Assembly: GCF_051020955.1 (NCBI RefSeq)
Contig: NW_027476191.1
Location: forward strand, 124,001 to 188,000
Direction: 5' to 3'
Length of the DNA: 64,000 bases
Source: Megalopta genalis
Lineage: Eukaryota; Arthropoda; Insecta; Hymenoptera; Halictidae
The notes below the pieces were generated by a model, which saw only the letters and a list, made by a program, of their open reading frames with translations, made no database searches and had not been told where the DNA came from. Made by a program: the position numbers and the translations under genes. Numbering within the stretch: the stretch's first letter is position 1; every line of letters begins with the position of its first letter. This document shows positions 47,551-57,317 of this stretch, in pieces.

Positions 47551-49623
47551 TTAATCCTTTGCGCTCGAGCGACGCCGATACGGCGCCCGGCCGATTTGAA
47601 GTGTCACCACGGTCAGCGCAGCTGCGGCACCCGGCTGATTTGAAGTCTCAAATTGCGGGACGCTCTTGCGGCAAGTGTCAACTCGAGCGATGCTGCTACG
47701 CCGCTATGGTTGTTTGTAACTCGATCTGCTTATTTACGATGATCGATAAGATATTTTTCTCGGAAATACTTTCGTGGACTAGGCTTGGCTGGCATTGTAG
47801 CCAAATCTTAGCTCAGTTTAGTTAGTCTCAGCGTTGCATTCGCTTGAAACAGTCTTGCCAGTATAAATAGTAGCTAAAAAGTGTTTGAGCCCTAAAAATA
47901 TGGAGGAAGAACAAATCAGCTCAAGTTCGGACGAATTCGATTTTGCCGCTTTGGATGAAGAAATTACGCTGATTTCCGACGGATTACGCCGTGAAACGAA
48001 CGAATCCAGTGAAGATAGTGATACAGTAAGAGGTGTGAGAGGGCGAAAAATTAGAATTATAGAGAGCGACAGTGAAGTTGAAAGTGATGCTGAAAGAGAA
48101 ATTGAAAATGAAGCTGCGGAAGGTGCAAGCAGTTCAGCATGGGTACTTTGCGAAGACTACGACGAAGTGCCGTCAAACATTCAATTTATACCTGGCGAAA
48201 ATCCCACAGCATCACGAATACTTTCGAAAATAAAAGAACCACAGGATTTTTTTAAACTGTTTTTCACACATGATCTCGTGAAAAAAATTATTTCTGAAAC
48301 AAATGTCTACGCAAAAACAAAATTGGAAGGGAAGACACTGTCTGCGAATTCCGTATGGCGAAGCTGGCGTTATGTCACCAACGAGGAATTCTGGGCATTT
48401 ATTGCTGTCATAATAAATATGGGGACAATGCCGTTAGCCAATTTACAGGAATATTGGTCGCGGAATAACGTCAGCTATATTCCGTTCTATTCGGAGACAT
48501 TTACAAGGGACCGATTCAGTCAAATATTCTGGATGCTCCATCTTCAAACTATTGCAACGCGCAACACCAATCCGCGAACGCGCCTACAACGCATAAGTTG
48601 CTTCTTGGATTATATCAACGGGAAGTATTTGGATTATTTTACACCGGGCGAACAAATATGTGTGGACGAGTCAACTATAAAATTCAAGGGTCGAATTTCG
48701 TTCATCACGTACAATCCGAAGAAACCGACAAAATGGGGTATCAGAGTTTATACTCTAGCTGACTCAAAGACTGGCTACATTTGCTGTATTTTGCCATATT
48801 ATGGATCGCTAACAACAGAGCTCTTGGTCAGACCCGATTTACCAGTGTCAACAAGAATTCCGTTACATTTGTATCAAATGTTGTTGGATGAAATTCCAGG
48901 TGCTCAGGGGCACCATATGTTCACGGACCGCTATTACACCAGTTATTTCTTAGCTCATGAACTAGCCAAACTGAAGTGTAACATTACTGGAACAATCTTA
49001 GCAAACAGAAAAGAATTGCCCAAAGAAATAAAAAAGCCGAAGTTTTTGACAAAATCCACGGTCGCGTATCGACGGGGCAACACCTTAGTCTTAGGGTGGA
49101 AAGATAAGAGGGTTGTCACTTGTTTGGCTACGAGGGGTGACACTGGAATGACGACGGTCAAAAGAATTACACGAGGTGGTGTGTTGATCGGGCGGACCAA
49201 TATGCATCAACCTATTGTTTCCTGCGAAAATCGCTTAAATGGTGGCGTAAACTATTTTTTGGGGGCATGGAAATTTGCCTGATCAATTCATACATTTTAT
49301 ATAAATTAGAGACGACAAAAAAGGGGGAAAAGCCACTGAGCCATTTGCGATTTCTGAAAACGATTGTCAACCAATTGAGAGGATCATATCGCCAGCAACG
49401 AGAGCAAGCGTCTACGTCGCATTCCGATGAAATCCGACTAAACGGGAAGCTTCACGTAATGCTAAAAGGGCCTAAAAGGGACTGCAAGTTTTGTTCTGAC
49501 CGTAACACGCCTGGAGGTAGGCGGGAAATGTCATATTACTGTCATACGTGTCCTGATAAACCTAGGATGCATCTTGGATATTGTTTTACAAGATATCACA
49601 CCAAAACTAATTACAGAGTGTAA
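47551..49623 (+). mobile_element. piggyBac-like element, second family, 3' end missing
   Basis: TTAA (47551-47554) is followed by TCCTTTGCGCTCGAGCGACG, a piggyBac-type terminal repeat. 5' sequence with TATAAATAG (about 47863) leads into the transposase. No right terminal repeat (GAGCGCAAAGG) follows the gene. The flank runs directly into the Mutator-like element at about 49760, so the right end was probably lost. Confidence 0.75.
47885..49623 (+). pseudogene. piggyBac-like transposase, third catalytic Asp deleted
   Basis: Long frame 47885-49282 (internal start MEEEQISSSSDEFD at 47900). Acidic N-terminus (to about 90), then the core: ENPTASRIL, VDESTIKFKGRISFITYNPK with the first Asp, and MFTDRYYTSYFLAHEL with the second. 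At about 49210 (MHQPIVS) a short deletion removes the segment that should hold YNxxMxGVDxxDQ with the third Asp and shifts the frame. The C-terminus resumes as KWWRKLFF...MEICLINSYILYK and runs to 49623 through the Cys-rich tail (CKFCSDRN, YYCHTC, CF). It is the reciprocal of the 3.5-15 kb relics, which lack the second Asp. Otherwise well preserved, so recently dead. Confidence 0.9.
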
Positions 49624-49769
49624 TATTTATCAAAGTTTGTTGTTTTCAACATATAAATAAGTAAACTAGTGAAATATTATTTTTATACATTTATTTGTTA
49701 ATAAATATTTTTAAACCACTTCTAAAATATTTGCATAATTTGTCCGAAATCGTCTCGAGTTGCTGGTTT

Positions 49770-50147
49770 GCTGACAGTGCAGTGAAAGATCAGCTGTACG
49801 TTGTACAAGGTCAGTGCCCTTCGACATCGTGAATTTCAGCCAGCAAATGCATCCTCAACTAAATGGGTGAGTTTCTTACTGATAATATTTTTCATATCTC
49901 TCTAATAAACAAATGCTTTACGTCCCTTAACGCGATTCTTTATTATTAAATCAGCTTTGCAAATCATTCGTTGAATTCTGTTCGTACACGGAATTATTCA
50001 AATTAAAAAGATAATTAAAAGATAATTAAAAACACTAACTTTATTTTAATTGACCCTGATACAAAAAGTACAAAAATCACTTTTACTTATATTAATATTA
50101 CTTTATTCTTCTACAACACACGCACACACATTTTAAAATCATTACAT
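49770..50147 (+). repeat. Left outer arm (terminal-inverted-repeat-like)
   Basis: Inverted match to 60950-61345. A short potential first exon, ATGCATCCTCAACTAAATGG at 49847-49866, is directly followed by GTGAGT (49867). The same block is conserved at 7298, 15591, 61251 (minus) and 62061. Conservation of a donor-like site across diverged copies suggests a transcript start or promoter exon in the repeat. Confidence 0.6.
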
Positions 50148-50874
50148 TTAATAAAAATTAACGATATATTTGGCGCTCCCTCCTCTCCCTCCTCTTCCTC
50201 CTCTTCCTCCCCTTCCTCCTCTTCCTCCACTTCCTCCTCTTCCTCCTCTTCCGCCTCTTCCTCTTCTTTTTTTCCCTTTTTTGCCCCTCTTCTGGGGGCC
50301 ATAAACAGTTTTTTTTTAAAGTTTTTTCAGCTCTCTCTGCAACGTATAAGTATATATTATTATTATTATTTGTTATTATACATATATTACTATATTCAAT
50401 TATATATAAAAGTATTTTTCATTTACTTACATTAGCAGCAACTAGGTTCGCCAGGTTAGGCCTAGCTGTCCCCCGAGCCAGCTGGCATAATATATTTCGC
50501 CACTGCGACTGTAACATAACAGCAGAAATAGAAGTATATATATTATAATTATACATTCTGTTTTTTACACATATATTGCATATACTTACAGCTCTCCCAG
50601 ACTCGTACGCGGCAGCGATTTCTCGCTGCCGCACCAGAATTGAGTCGAGCGATTCTGCGGCGTTCTCCGCTGCCGCGGTTGCTGTTGTAGCGGAGCTCGT
50701 CTCCGCTGCTGCGTTACACGTAGTTGTTGCGGAGGTTGCCTCCGCTGCGGCGTTAGTTGTAGCTGCGGAGGCTGCCTCCGCTGCTGCGTTAATTGTAGCT
50801 GCGGAGGCTGCCTCCGCTGCTGTGACCGTGTTGTTCAGTATAATATTTTCCATTTTATTTGTAATGTTATCCAT
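50148..50874 (-). pseudogene. RGG-rich accessory gene, left copy (three exons)
   Basis: Minus-strand model: acceptor at 50879 (T-run then AG), ATG at 50874. Exon 1 runs 50874-50590 (95 codons): MDNITNKMENIILNNT, an Ala-rich repeat, then SILVRQREIAAAYESGRA. Exon 2 is 50508-50431 (26 codons): SQWRNILCQLARGTARPNLA. The terminal exon, 50336-50148, begins RELKKL and encodes an (R)GGRGG tail ending SAKYIVNFY. All junctions are GT/AG and phase 0. A TAA after RELKKL (TTT AAA in the right copy) would cut off the RGG tail here. RGG tails bind RNA or G-rich DNA in known proteins; the role in this element is inferred as accessory. I do not recognise the family. Confidence 0.6.
50683..50828. repeat. 36-bp coding repeat with palindromic core
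   Basis: About four units containing GCGGAGGCTGCCTCCGC, a near-perfect palindrome, with variants. They encode the Ala-rich repeat (AAEAASAAT...) of the left accessory gene. Confidence 0.8.
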
Positions 50875-50957
50875 GGTTCTAAAAAAAAAAATAATATTAT
50901 TAACACATTGCGGACGGCTCACGAGATATCTCGTGGCAACAAGCAACCAGCCGCAAA

Positions 50958-51345
50958 TATTTCTGTTACGTAACCATGGTAACGAAGCCTCTCGCATTCC
51001 TAAGTAATTGTAGCGAAGCAAATGAATCATTCCAAGAATGTAAAAAATCTTATATAGTAAACAGATATATAAACTATGTATATATAGTATTATTTAAGAA
51101 TACTAAATGCAAATTAGAAATGTGTGTTAAAATAAATTGCTACAATTACTAGAACAAATTTCTACAAACGTTTACGCACATTTCTAATTTGCATTTAGTA
51201 TTCTTAAATAATATTATATATACATAGTTTATATATCTGTTTATTATATAAGATTTTTTACATTCTTGGAATGATTCATTTGTTACGCTACAATTACTTA
51301 GGAATGCGAGAGGCTTCGTTACCATGGTTATGTAACAGAAATTGT
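50958..51345. repeat. Hairpin: 165-bp inverted repeat
   Basis: 50958-51125 (CTGTTACGTAACCATGGTAA...) is repeated in inverse at 51180-51345 with over 90% identity by eye and a spacer of about 55 bp. It separates the leftward accessory gene from the rightward transposase gene. Confidence 0.85.
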
Positions 51346-51408
51346 ATGTACTTACGTGCAATCCTACGTCTTCAAGACTTGAACGTTGAATGAAACTGCG
51401 ACCCTTCG

Positions 51409-51630
51409 AAATAATATCATTGGTTGTCTGCCAATTGTTCAAATAATATCATTGGTTGTCTGCCAAGGGTTCAAATAATATCATTGGTTGTCTGCCAATT
51501 GTTCAAATAATATCATTGGTTGTCTGCCAAGGGTTCAAATAATATCATTGGTTGTCTGTCAATTGTTCAAATAATATCATTGGTTGTCTGCCAATTGTTC
51601 AAATAATATCATTGGTTGTGTGCCAATGGC
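51409..51630. repeat. 32-bp tandem repeat with CCAAT/ATTGG boxes
   Basis: Seven units of 32 bp starting at 51409, 51441, 51473, 51505, 51537, 51569 and 51601. Each contains CATTGGTTGTCTGCCAA. Units 1-4 alternate between CCAATTGTTC and CCAAGGGTTC. They lie 50-270 bp upstream of a TCAGTC initiator-like motif (51680-51685). Confidence 0.95.
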
Positions 51631-51679
51631 AATGTCCAATGGTAGCATCGCAAGCATAACCTGCGTTTTTTCGTCGCGT

Positions 51680-51685
51680 TCAGTC
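51680..51685 (+). promoter_or_regulatory. Possible arthropod initiator upstream of transposase exon 1
   Basis: TCAGTC fits the arthropod initiator consensus TCAGTY. It lies 267 bp before the ATG at 51947 and just downstream of the CCAAT-box array. It is weak alone but well placed. The 5' leader would include a TTCTATTTCA-type simple repeat (about 51755-51850). Confidence 0.35.
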
Positions 51686-51946
51686 GTAATATGTTCTCCA
51701 AGTGATACGGTCTAGGAGTGCAAAGCGCGCGATTTCTATTTCTTATAATTTTAGATTTTTTCTATTTCATTCTATTTAATTCTATTTCATTCTATTTCAT
51801 TCTATTTCATTCTATTTTATTCTATTTAATTCTATTCATTTTGATTCTACTTTTATATTCTACTCTATTCGGCATTATTCTACTACATTTCATTGTAAAC
51901 AATAGAAACAGATAAATTTAACAATTTCAAAAGTGGAGCGAAACGA

Positions 51947-52081
51947 TGCCAAAGGTTGTGAATTCAATGAATTGGGAGGATGTGGTTTCTTCCCAATTGT
52001 TCAGATATATGAAGGGGGGTGCATCGAAACACCTGACCTTGACCAGACCAAGATACAGCAAAAGAAAAATTATGAAGGAGA
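51947..52081 (+). CDS. Transposase gene, proposed exon 1
   Basis: ATG at 51947 opens a 45-codon basic exon (MPKVVNSMNWEDVVSSQLFR at its start) ending GAGAG|GTAAGT at 52081/52082. The split codon (AG + A) matches the acceptor at 57317/57318 (TTTGCATTTATAG|AAGTCAAC), putting the main exon in frame. The intron would be 5.2 kb, mostly foreign inserted sequence. No domain is recognised in this piece. Confidence 0.5.
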
Positions 52082-55000
52082 GGTAAGTGAATATTTTGTT
52101 TCGTTACTATGATTTCGGTAATATGTTTCGATATAATTTAAATGGTAAGAAGTTCTCATTTCTGCTGGAAATACATTTTTTCGCTTTCTCGCTTTTGTAC
52201 TTTCATTTCTCGGATTTTTATGATATTGACATATGCTGTAGTCCATATTCAATCATTAGAATGAAGTTGTAAAACAAAATCGACGGGTCGAAGTAGTTGA
52301 TTAGTGTCATTTATACGTTATTTATATTTCACGTAAATTTCTGTATCATCGAAAGCACTGACATCGAGATATCCCTTCCTTTTTCTTGGGATCTTCGTCA
52401 CGTACAAATGCTTTCCCGGTTGTATGGACGTATGTTCCTATTGTTTGACGAACAGATGGGGTCGAAAGGAAATTTTAGGACTATTGTCGTAAAGAAAGCT
52501 GATTGCCTTCGTGTGTCCCTAAAGAAAGAAATTAGAAGGCCGAGGATCTGGAACTCGTTGCTTTTACGACCGGTCCTTGAGACCCGGTCGCGTACGGCAC
52601 GCAGATGGGAAGGTTACAATTTCCGCGTCCGACAATTCATTCCCTCCCACGGTGAGGGCCCACTGCAGATATTATTTCAATACGTATTCTGCATTTGTTT
52701 GCAACAAACGTTTTCTCTTCAATCTTCTGCAAAGAGCGTAGCCGACTCAAGATGGTCAGAATTGTCCTTACAGGTTTTTCAATGAGTACTATACCGTTCG
52801 ATCTAAATAAATTGATATTATTAATTAAACAATGTGAGCCAGTCACTGTGCCGTTGCAACCATTTCGAATCATAACCTGGAGTAAGCCGTTCAATCTTTC
52901 CATTTTAATTGAACACTTGCAAATGATAACGATGACAATACAAGTAGCAACGATTTGTTGCATAGCAATACGGCCCACCGGTCAGTTAGTGTCTAGTTTA
53001 GAGCATCTATGAGGCCGAAGCCTGCTCTGACCGGGCGAAGTGGTGCTCACTTATGCCGGTCGATGGTAAGTCAGCGGTGAACAGCTGCGAAGGAACCGGG
53101 ACTTGGATCCATCGCGCCCTCGCTGTTAAGTTCATTGGACCGGGGAGTCAGAAGACCCGGTCTTGACTCATCTGTCGGCTGCAAGGAGTTGTATGTTTGT
53201 TTTAAGTATTTCGCCGGCTATAAAGCCGGCGATAATAATATGAAAGTAGTGATGGTCGTTCTGCCAGGCGACCGCGGAGGCGGGTGCTCGGCACCGCACG
53301 CCAACCGCTACAACGGCATTTCTTGCCGTGTTGCCGCCCCCAAGACACCACACGACAGCAATAGTGCAGCGTGCTAGGCCAGCGGGCGGCTATTTACGTA
53401 TTTGGTCCTTTAAAATTTATAGAGCTGACTGCTGAACCCAACACAGCCAGCCCGTGTCATCGAAGTAATTTTGGCACCGCTCGACAAACCAAAGAGCTGC
53501 GGATGCATTCTACCCAGACAAGCCCGAAGGCCGCGGGTAGGAAATACACCACCGACAAGCCCGAGGGCCGCGGGTGGTAGTAGCAATAATACCGTCGACC
53601 ACGGTAGCGGGCGCCAAGCGCCACACGCAAGCACCGCGTCGACCCAGCGTCACAGACCTGTAGTAGGGAAGTCAATTGTAATCATGTCATGCACCACCAT
53701 GTTCATATCTTTGATTGGCCCCTGCTCTTGCCTCTCTTGTCACCTGCTAGCGCGCACATGAACATAACGAGATCCATGTCCAGTTCTAACAAGTTACTTC
53801 CCTGCGCGCAGGTCCTAGCAAAAGAAACGCTCGCCGCTAACGCAGAGGGATGCCATTGCCCTATTTCGCCGCCCATACAGATGTGCGTTGCCCAGTCTCC
53901 GCCGCGAGGAGGCGGGGTTGGTTTTTGGAGACTGGCCCACCGGTCAACAAAAATTGCTGCGCAAAATTTCAACCCGGTTGCAAGCTGTGGTTATCTCTGA
54001 CTATCACGAAGTCAAATAATATTAATGCGCCATTGGAGTTCAGTAATGATGTAGCACAAATCTAAGCTCAATCAAAATTTATTGTACGTATCTATTATTT
54101 AAAAAATATAATATTATATATTAGAACTTAGACTTATATGTGGGATTAATTTATAATAGAGTTGAATATAATTTTTATTTTGATTTCTCGGTTCGAGAGA
54201 TATGAAATTATCTAATTGAATAATTGAATTTGATTTCTAATATACAGTTACGGGGTAATTTTCTTAGAAATAAATAATTGGGTTATAGTTAATTGGTACT
54301 ATGATTGTAATAATATAATTTATTTTATTTAGGTTTATTTGATTGAATTATATTGAACTGTTAATTATATGAATTAATTTGCTTTGTTGGAGTGAGAATA
54401 TATATATATATTATTTTAATTGCGGCTAAAAAATTGGCTACAAAATATTTTTCATACATACAATTTATGAATTTATCTAAAAATTTAAATAGTTTTCATA
54501 CGAGTGAAAAGTAGAGATTAATTTTTAATATTACATGAAAGTTTGAATAAGAAATTTAAATTAAATAATGGTAAATTCAGTGCGCCAGCACCAACGGTTG
54601 AACTGCTGTTGTTCGTTATTTTAAGAATTTTTAGGGGCTGCAGTTATCTCGATGGTAAATTTTAATAATTATCTGGGTTGAATAAATTTATGCGAACCGT
54701 ACAAATTGCCCGTCACTGTCATTATAAATGGAATAAGTCGTAACGTTGTAAAAGTATGGGACAATGTTTTCATTAAAATTTTAGTTTAACAATAAGTGTT
54801 TCATTTACATTGAAAAGATTCTGAATGAGGAAAATTTTATTATTTGCACAAATTATAAATATTATTGATTTCTTAATTTAATATATTTGAAAAAAGGAAT
54901 TACATGATTATAAGTTATAGTATTTATTTACGAATAAATTTAATGATTTTAAAATGTGTGTGCGTGTGTTGTAGAAGAAGAAAGTAATATAAGTAAAATT

Positions 55001-57317
55001 GATTTTTTTCGTACTTTTTGTATCAGGGTTAATTAAAATAAAGTTAGTGTTTTTAATTATCTCGAAAGTAAAAGAGTTAATTTAATATTTCTGTTATGTA
55101 TCATAATAGTTATTAATAATGAATTGATGAGTTTATGTTGGAAGAAAATCCTAACTTTGGCATTGTTAGTTGTTACATTTTTTATTGGAATCTTTTTTTT
55201 TCTTTTCTTTTTTACGGACATTATTATTTCATACTTTTAAATATATTTATTCATTTATCCTACATCAAATTGAATTGGTTAGTGTTGAAATTTTAGCCTC
55301 GGACAAAAATTCATCTATAGTTTATTTAGTACTAAGATACTACGATATCGGTTTACATTTTCGCCGGTTCCGTCAGCGGGTAACGACGGTGATGTAAACT
55401 GTGTATAGTAGATACCGCGATACATCATCACCGGTACCATTAGATATACATCGTGCCCTGACTGTTTGGGGGTCCCAGCGTCACGTATACAATGTGAAAC
55501 GCGAAGATTTAAATTTTTATTACTATTAATCAGTAAAATTAAATTATTTGTATTTCATAACAATTTTATTACTTTGTTGTAATATAATTTAACTTGACTG
55601 GATAAATTTAATGTAATACTAATTTAAAATTGGACTTTTAAAATTAGAATATTTAAATTTTCAGTAGTTTTAATCAATAAAATTAAATATTTTGTATTAT
55701 GATAGTTAGACCGCATTTCCAGTATTTTCACATGGCCCGCGGGTGGTCTGGTCTGCCGATAGGATCCACGGTGGACAGTCGCATGAATTGGGGAAAACCG
55801 TAATTCGTTTTTTATGGCCATAAATCCGGTCGACGGGCTAACGATGCATACTGTCAATGTCGTACTAAGAGAAAGAAACAGTTGTGCGTTTGTCGTAAAT
55901 TATGTTGAGTGCGAGCGGCGATTGTGTCGCGCCTTCGACTGACGATATACACACGAGCAGGCACTCGAGGCCCCAATAGTGTTTGGTTTCCTGGATCGCA
56001 GACAAAATATATATATATTGCCGGGTAAGTGGCCGAGGACTGTCGCGTGGTTTTCCACAGATCAGTTTGTTTTTCCTTTAGAGAATCGCGGGCCTCGGCG
56101 CAGACCAGATTACTGCAGCCCCCAAAGAGTCAGGGTACGATGTATATCTAATGGTACCGGTGATGATGTATCGCGGTATCTACTATATACAGTTTACATC
56201 ACCGTCGTTGCCCGCTGACGGAACCGGCGAAATGTAAACCGATATTTTCGAATCTCAGTCCTAAGTAAACTATAGATGAATTTTTATCCGAGGCTAAAAT
56301 TTCAACAATTATTATTATGATACATAACAGAAATATTAAATTAACTCTTTTACTTTCGAGATAATTAAAAACACTAAATTTATTGTAATTAACCCTGATA
56401 CAAAAAGTACGAAAAAATCACTTTTACTTATACTAATATTACTTTCTTCTTCTACAACACACGCACAAACATTTTAAAATCATTAAATTTATTCGTAAAT
56501 AAATACTATAACTTATAATCATGTAATTCCTTTTTTCAAATATATTAAATTAAGAAATCAATAATATTTATAATTTGTGCAAATAATAAAATTTTCCTCA
56601 TTCAGAATCCTTTCAATGTAAATGAAACACTTATTGTTAAACTAAAATTTTAATGAAAACATTGTCCCATACTTTTACAACGTTACGACTTATTCCACTT
56701 ATAATGAAAGTGACGAGCAATTTGTGCGGTTCGCATAAATTTATTCAACCTAGATAATTATTAAAATTTACCATCGAGATAACTGCAGCCCCTACAAATT
56801 CGTAAAATTAACGAACAACAGCAGTTCAACCGTTGGTGCTGGCCCACTGAATTTACCATTATTTAATTTAAATTTCTTATCCAAACTTTCATGCAATATT
56901 AAAAATTAATCTCTACTTTTCACTCGCATGAAAACTATTTAAATTTTTAGATGAATTCATAAATGGTATGTATGAAAAATATTTTGCAGCCAATTTTTTA
57001 GCCGCAATTAAAATAATTTTTATATTCTCACTCCAACAAAGCAAATTAAATCATAATTAACAGTTCAATATAATTCAATTGCTATGCAACAAATCGTTGC
57101 TACTTGTATTGTCATCGTTATCATTTGCAAGTGTTTAATTAAAATGGAAAGATTGAACGGCTTACTGCAGGTTATGATTCGAAATGGTTGGAACGGCACA
57201 GTGACTCTGGCTCACATTATTTAATTAATAATATCAATTTATTTAGATCGAACGGTATAGTACTCATTTGAAAAACCTTTATTTTTGATTAAACACGTTT
57301 GTATATTTTGCATTTAT
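52082..57317 (+). other. Intron-sized interval filled by a giant imperfect palindrome
   Basis: Left arm: 52775-52972 continues at about 54346-55463. Right arm: 56128-57280, inverted. The loop of about 660 bp (55464-56127) is unique. The left arm is split by a GC-rich insert (about 52973-54345), because the right arm reads straight through that point. The left arm also has about 180 extra bp (about 55110-55290). No coding region is supported in the arms. Confidence 0.75.
52973..54345. mobile_element. Unassigned 1.4-kb insertion in the left palindrome arm
   Basis: Present only in the left arm. Its first kilobase (to about 54000) is GC-rich and structured, for example CGCCGGCTATAAAGCCGGCG (hairpin, about 53211-53230), then AT-rich. 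Short open frames exist without recognised domains. It is probably a retroelement untranslated region or non-autonomous element. The family is unknown. Confidence 0.5.

Noticed and set aside
50111..50302. Glu-rich minus-strand frame
   Set aside because: It is the other frame of the GGA/AGA-rich RGG exon. The RGG frame is supported by homology to the right copy and by splice sites.
52297..52785. 162-codon + frame between transposase exon 1 and the palindrome
   Set aside because: No domain recognised. It runs into the palindrome arm, and its end is shared with the inverted arm where it is not open.
53000..53240. RNA-gene-like structured GC-rich segment
   Set aside because: Hairpins are present, but no tRNA, rRNA or known ribozyme signature could be traced by eye, so it is left as an unassigned insertion.
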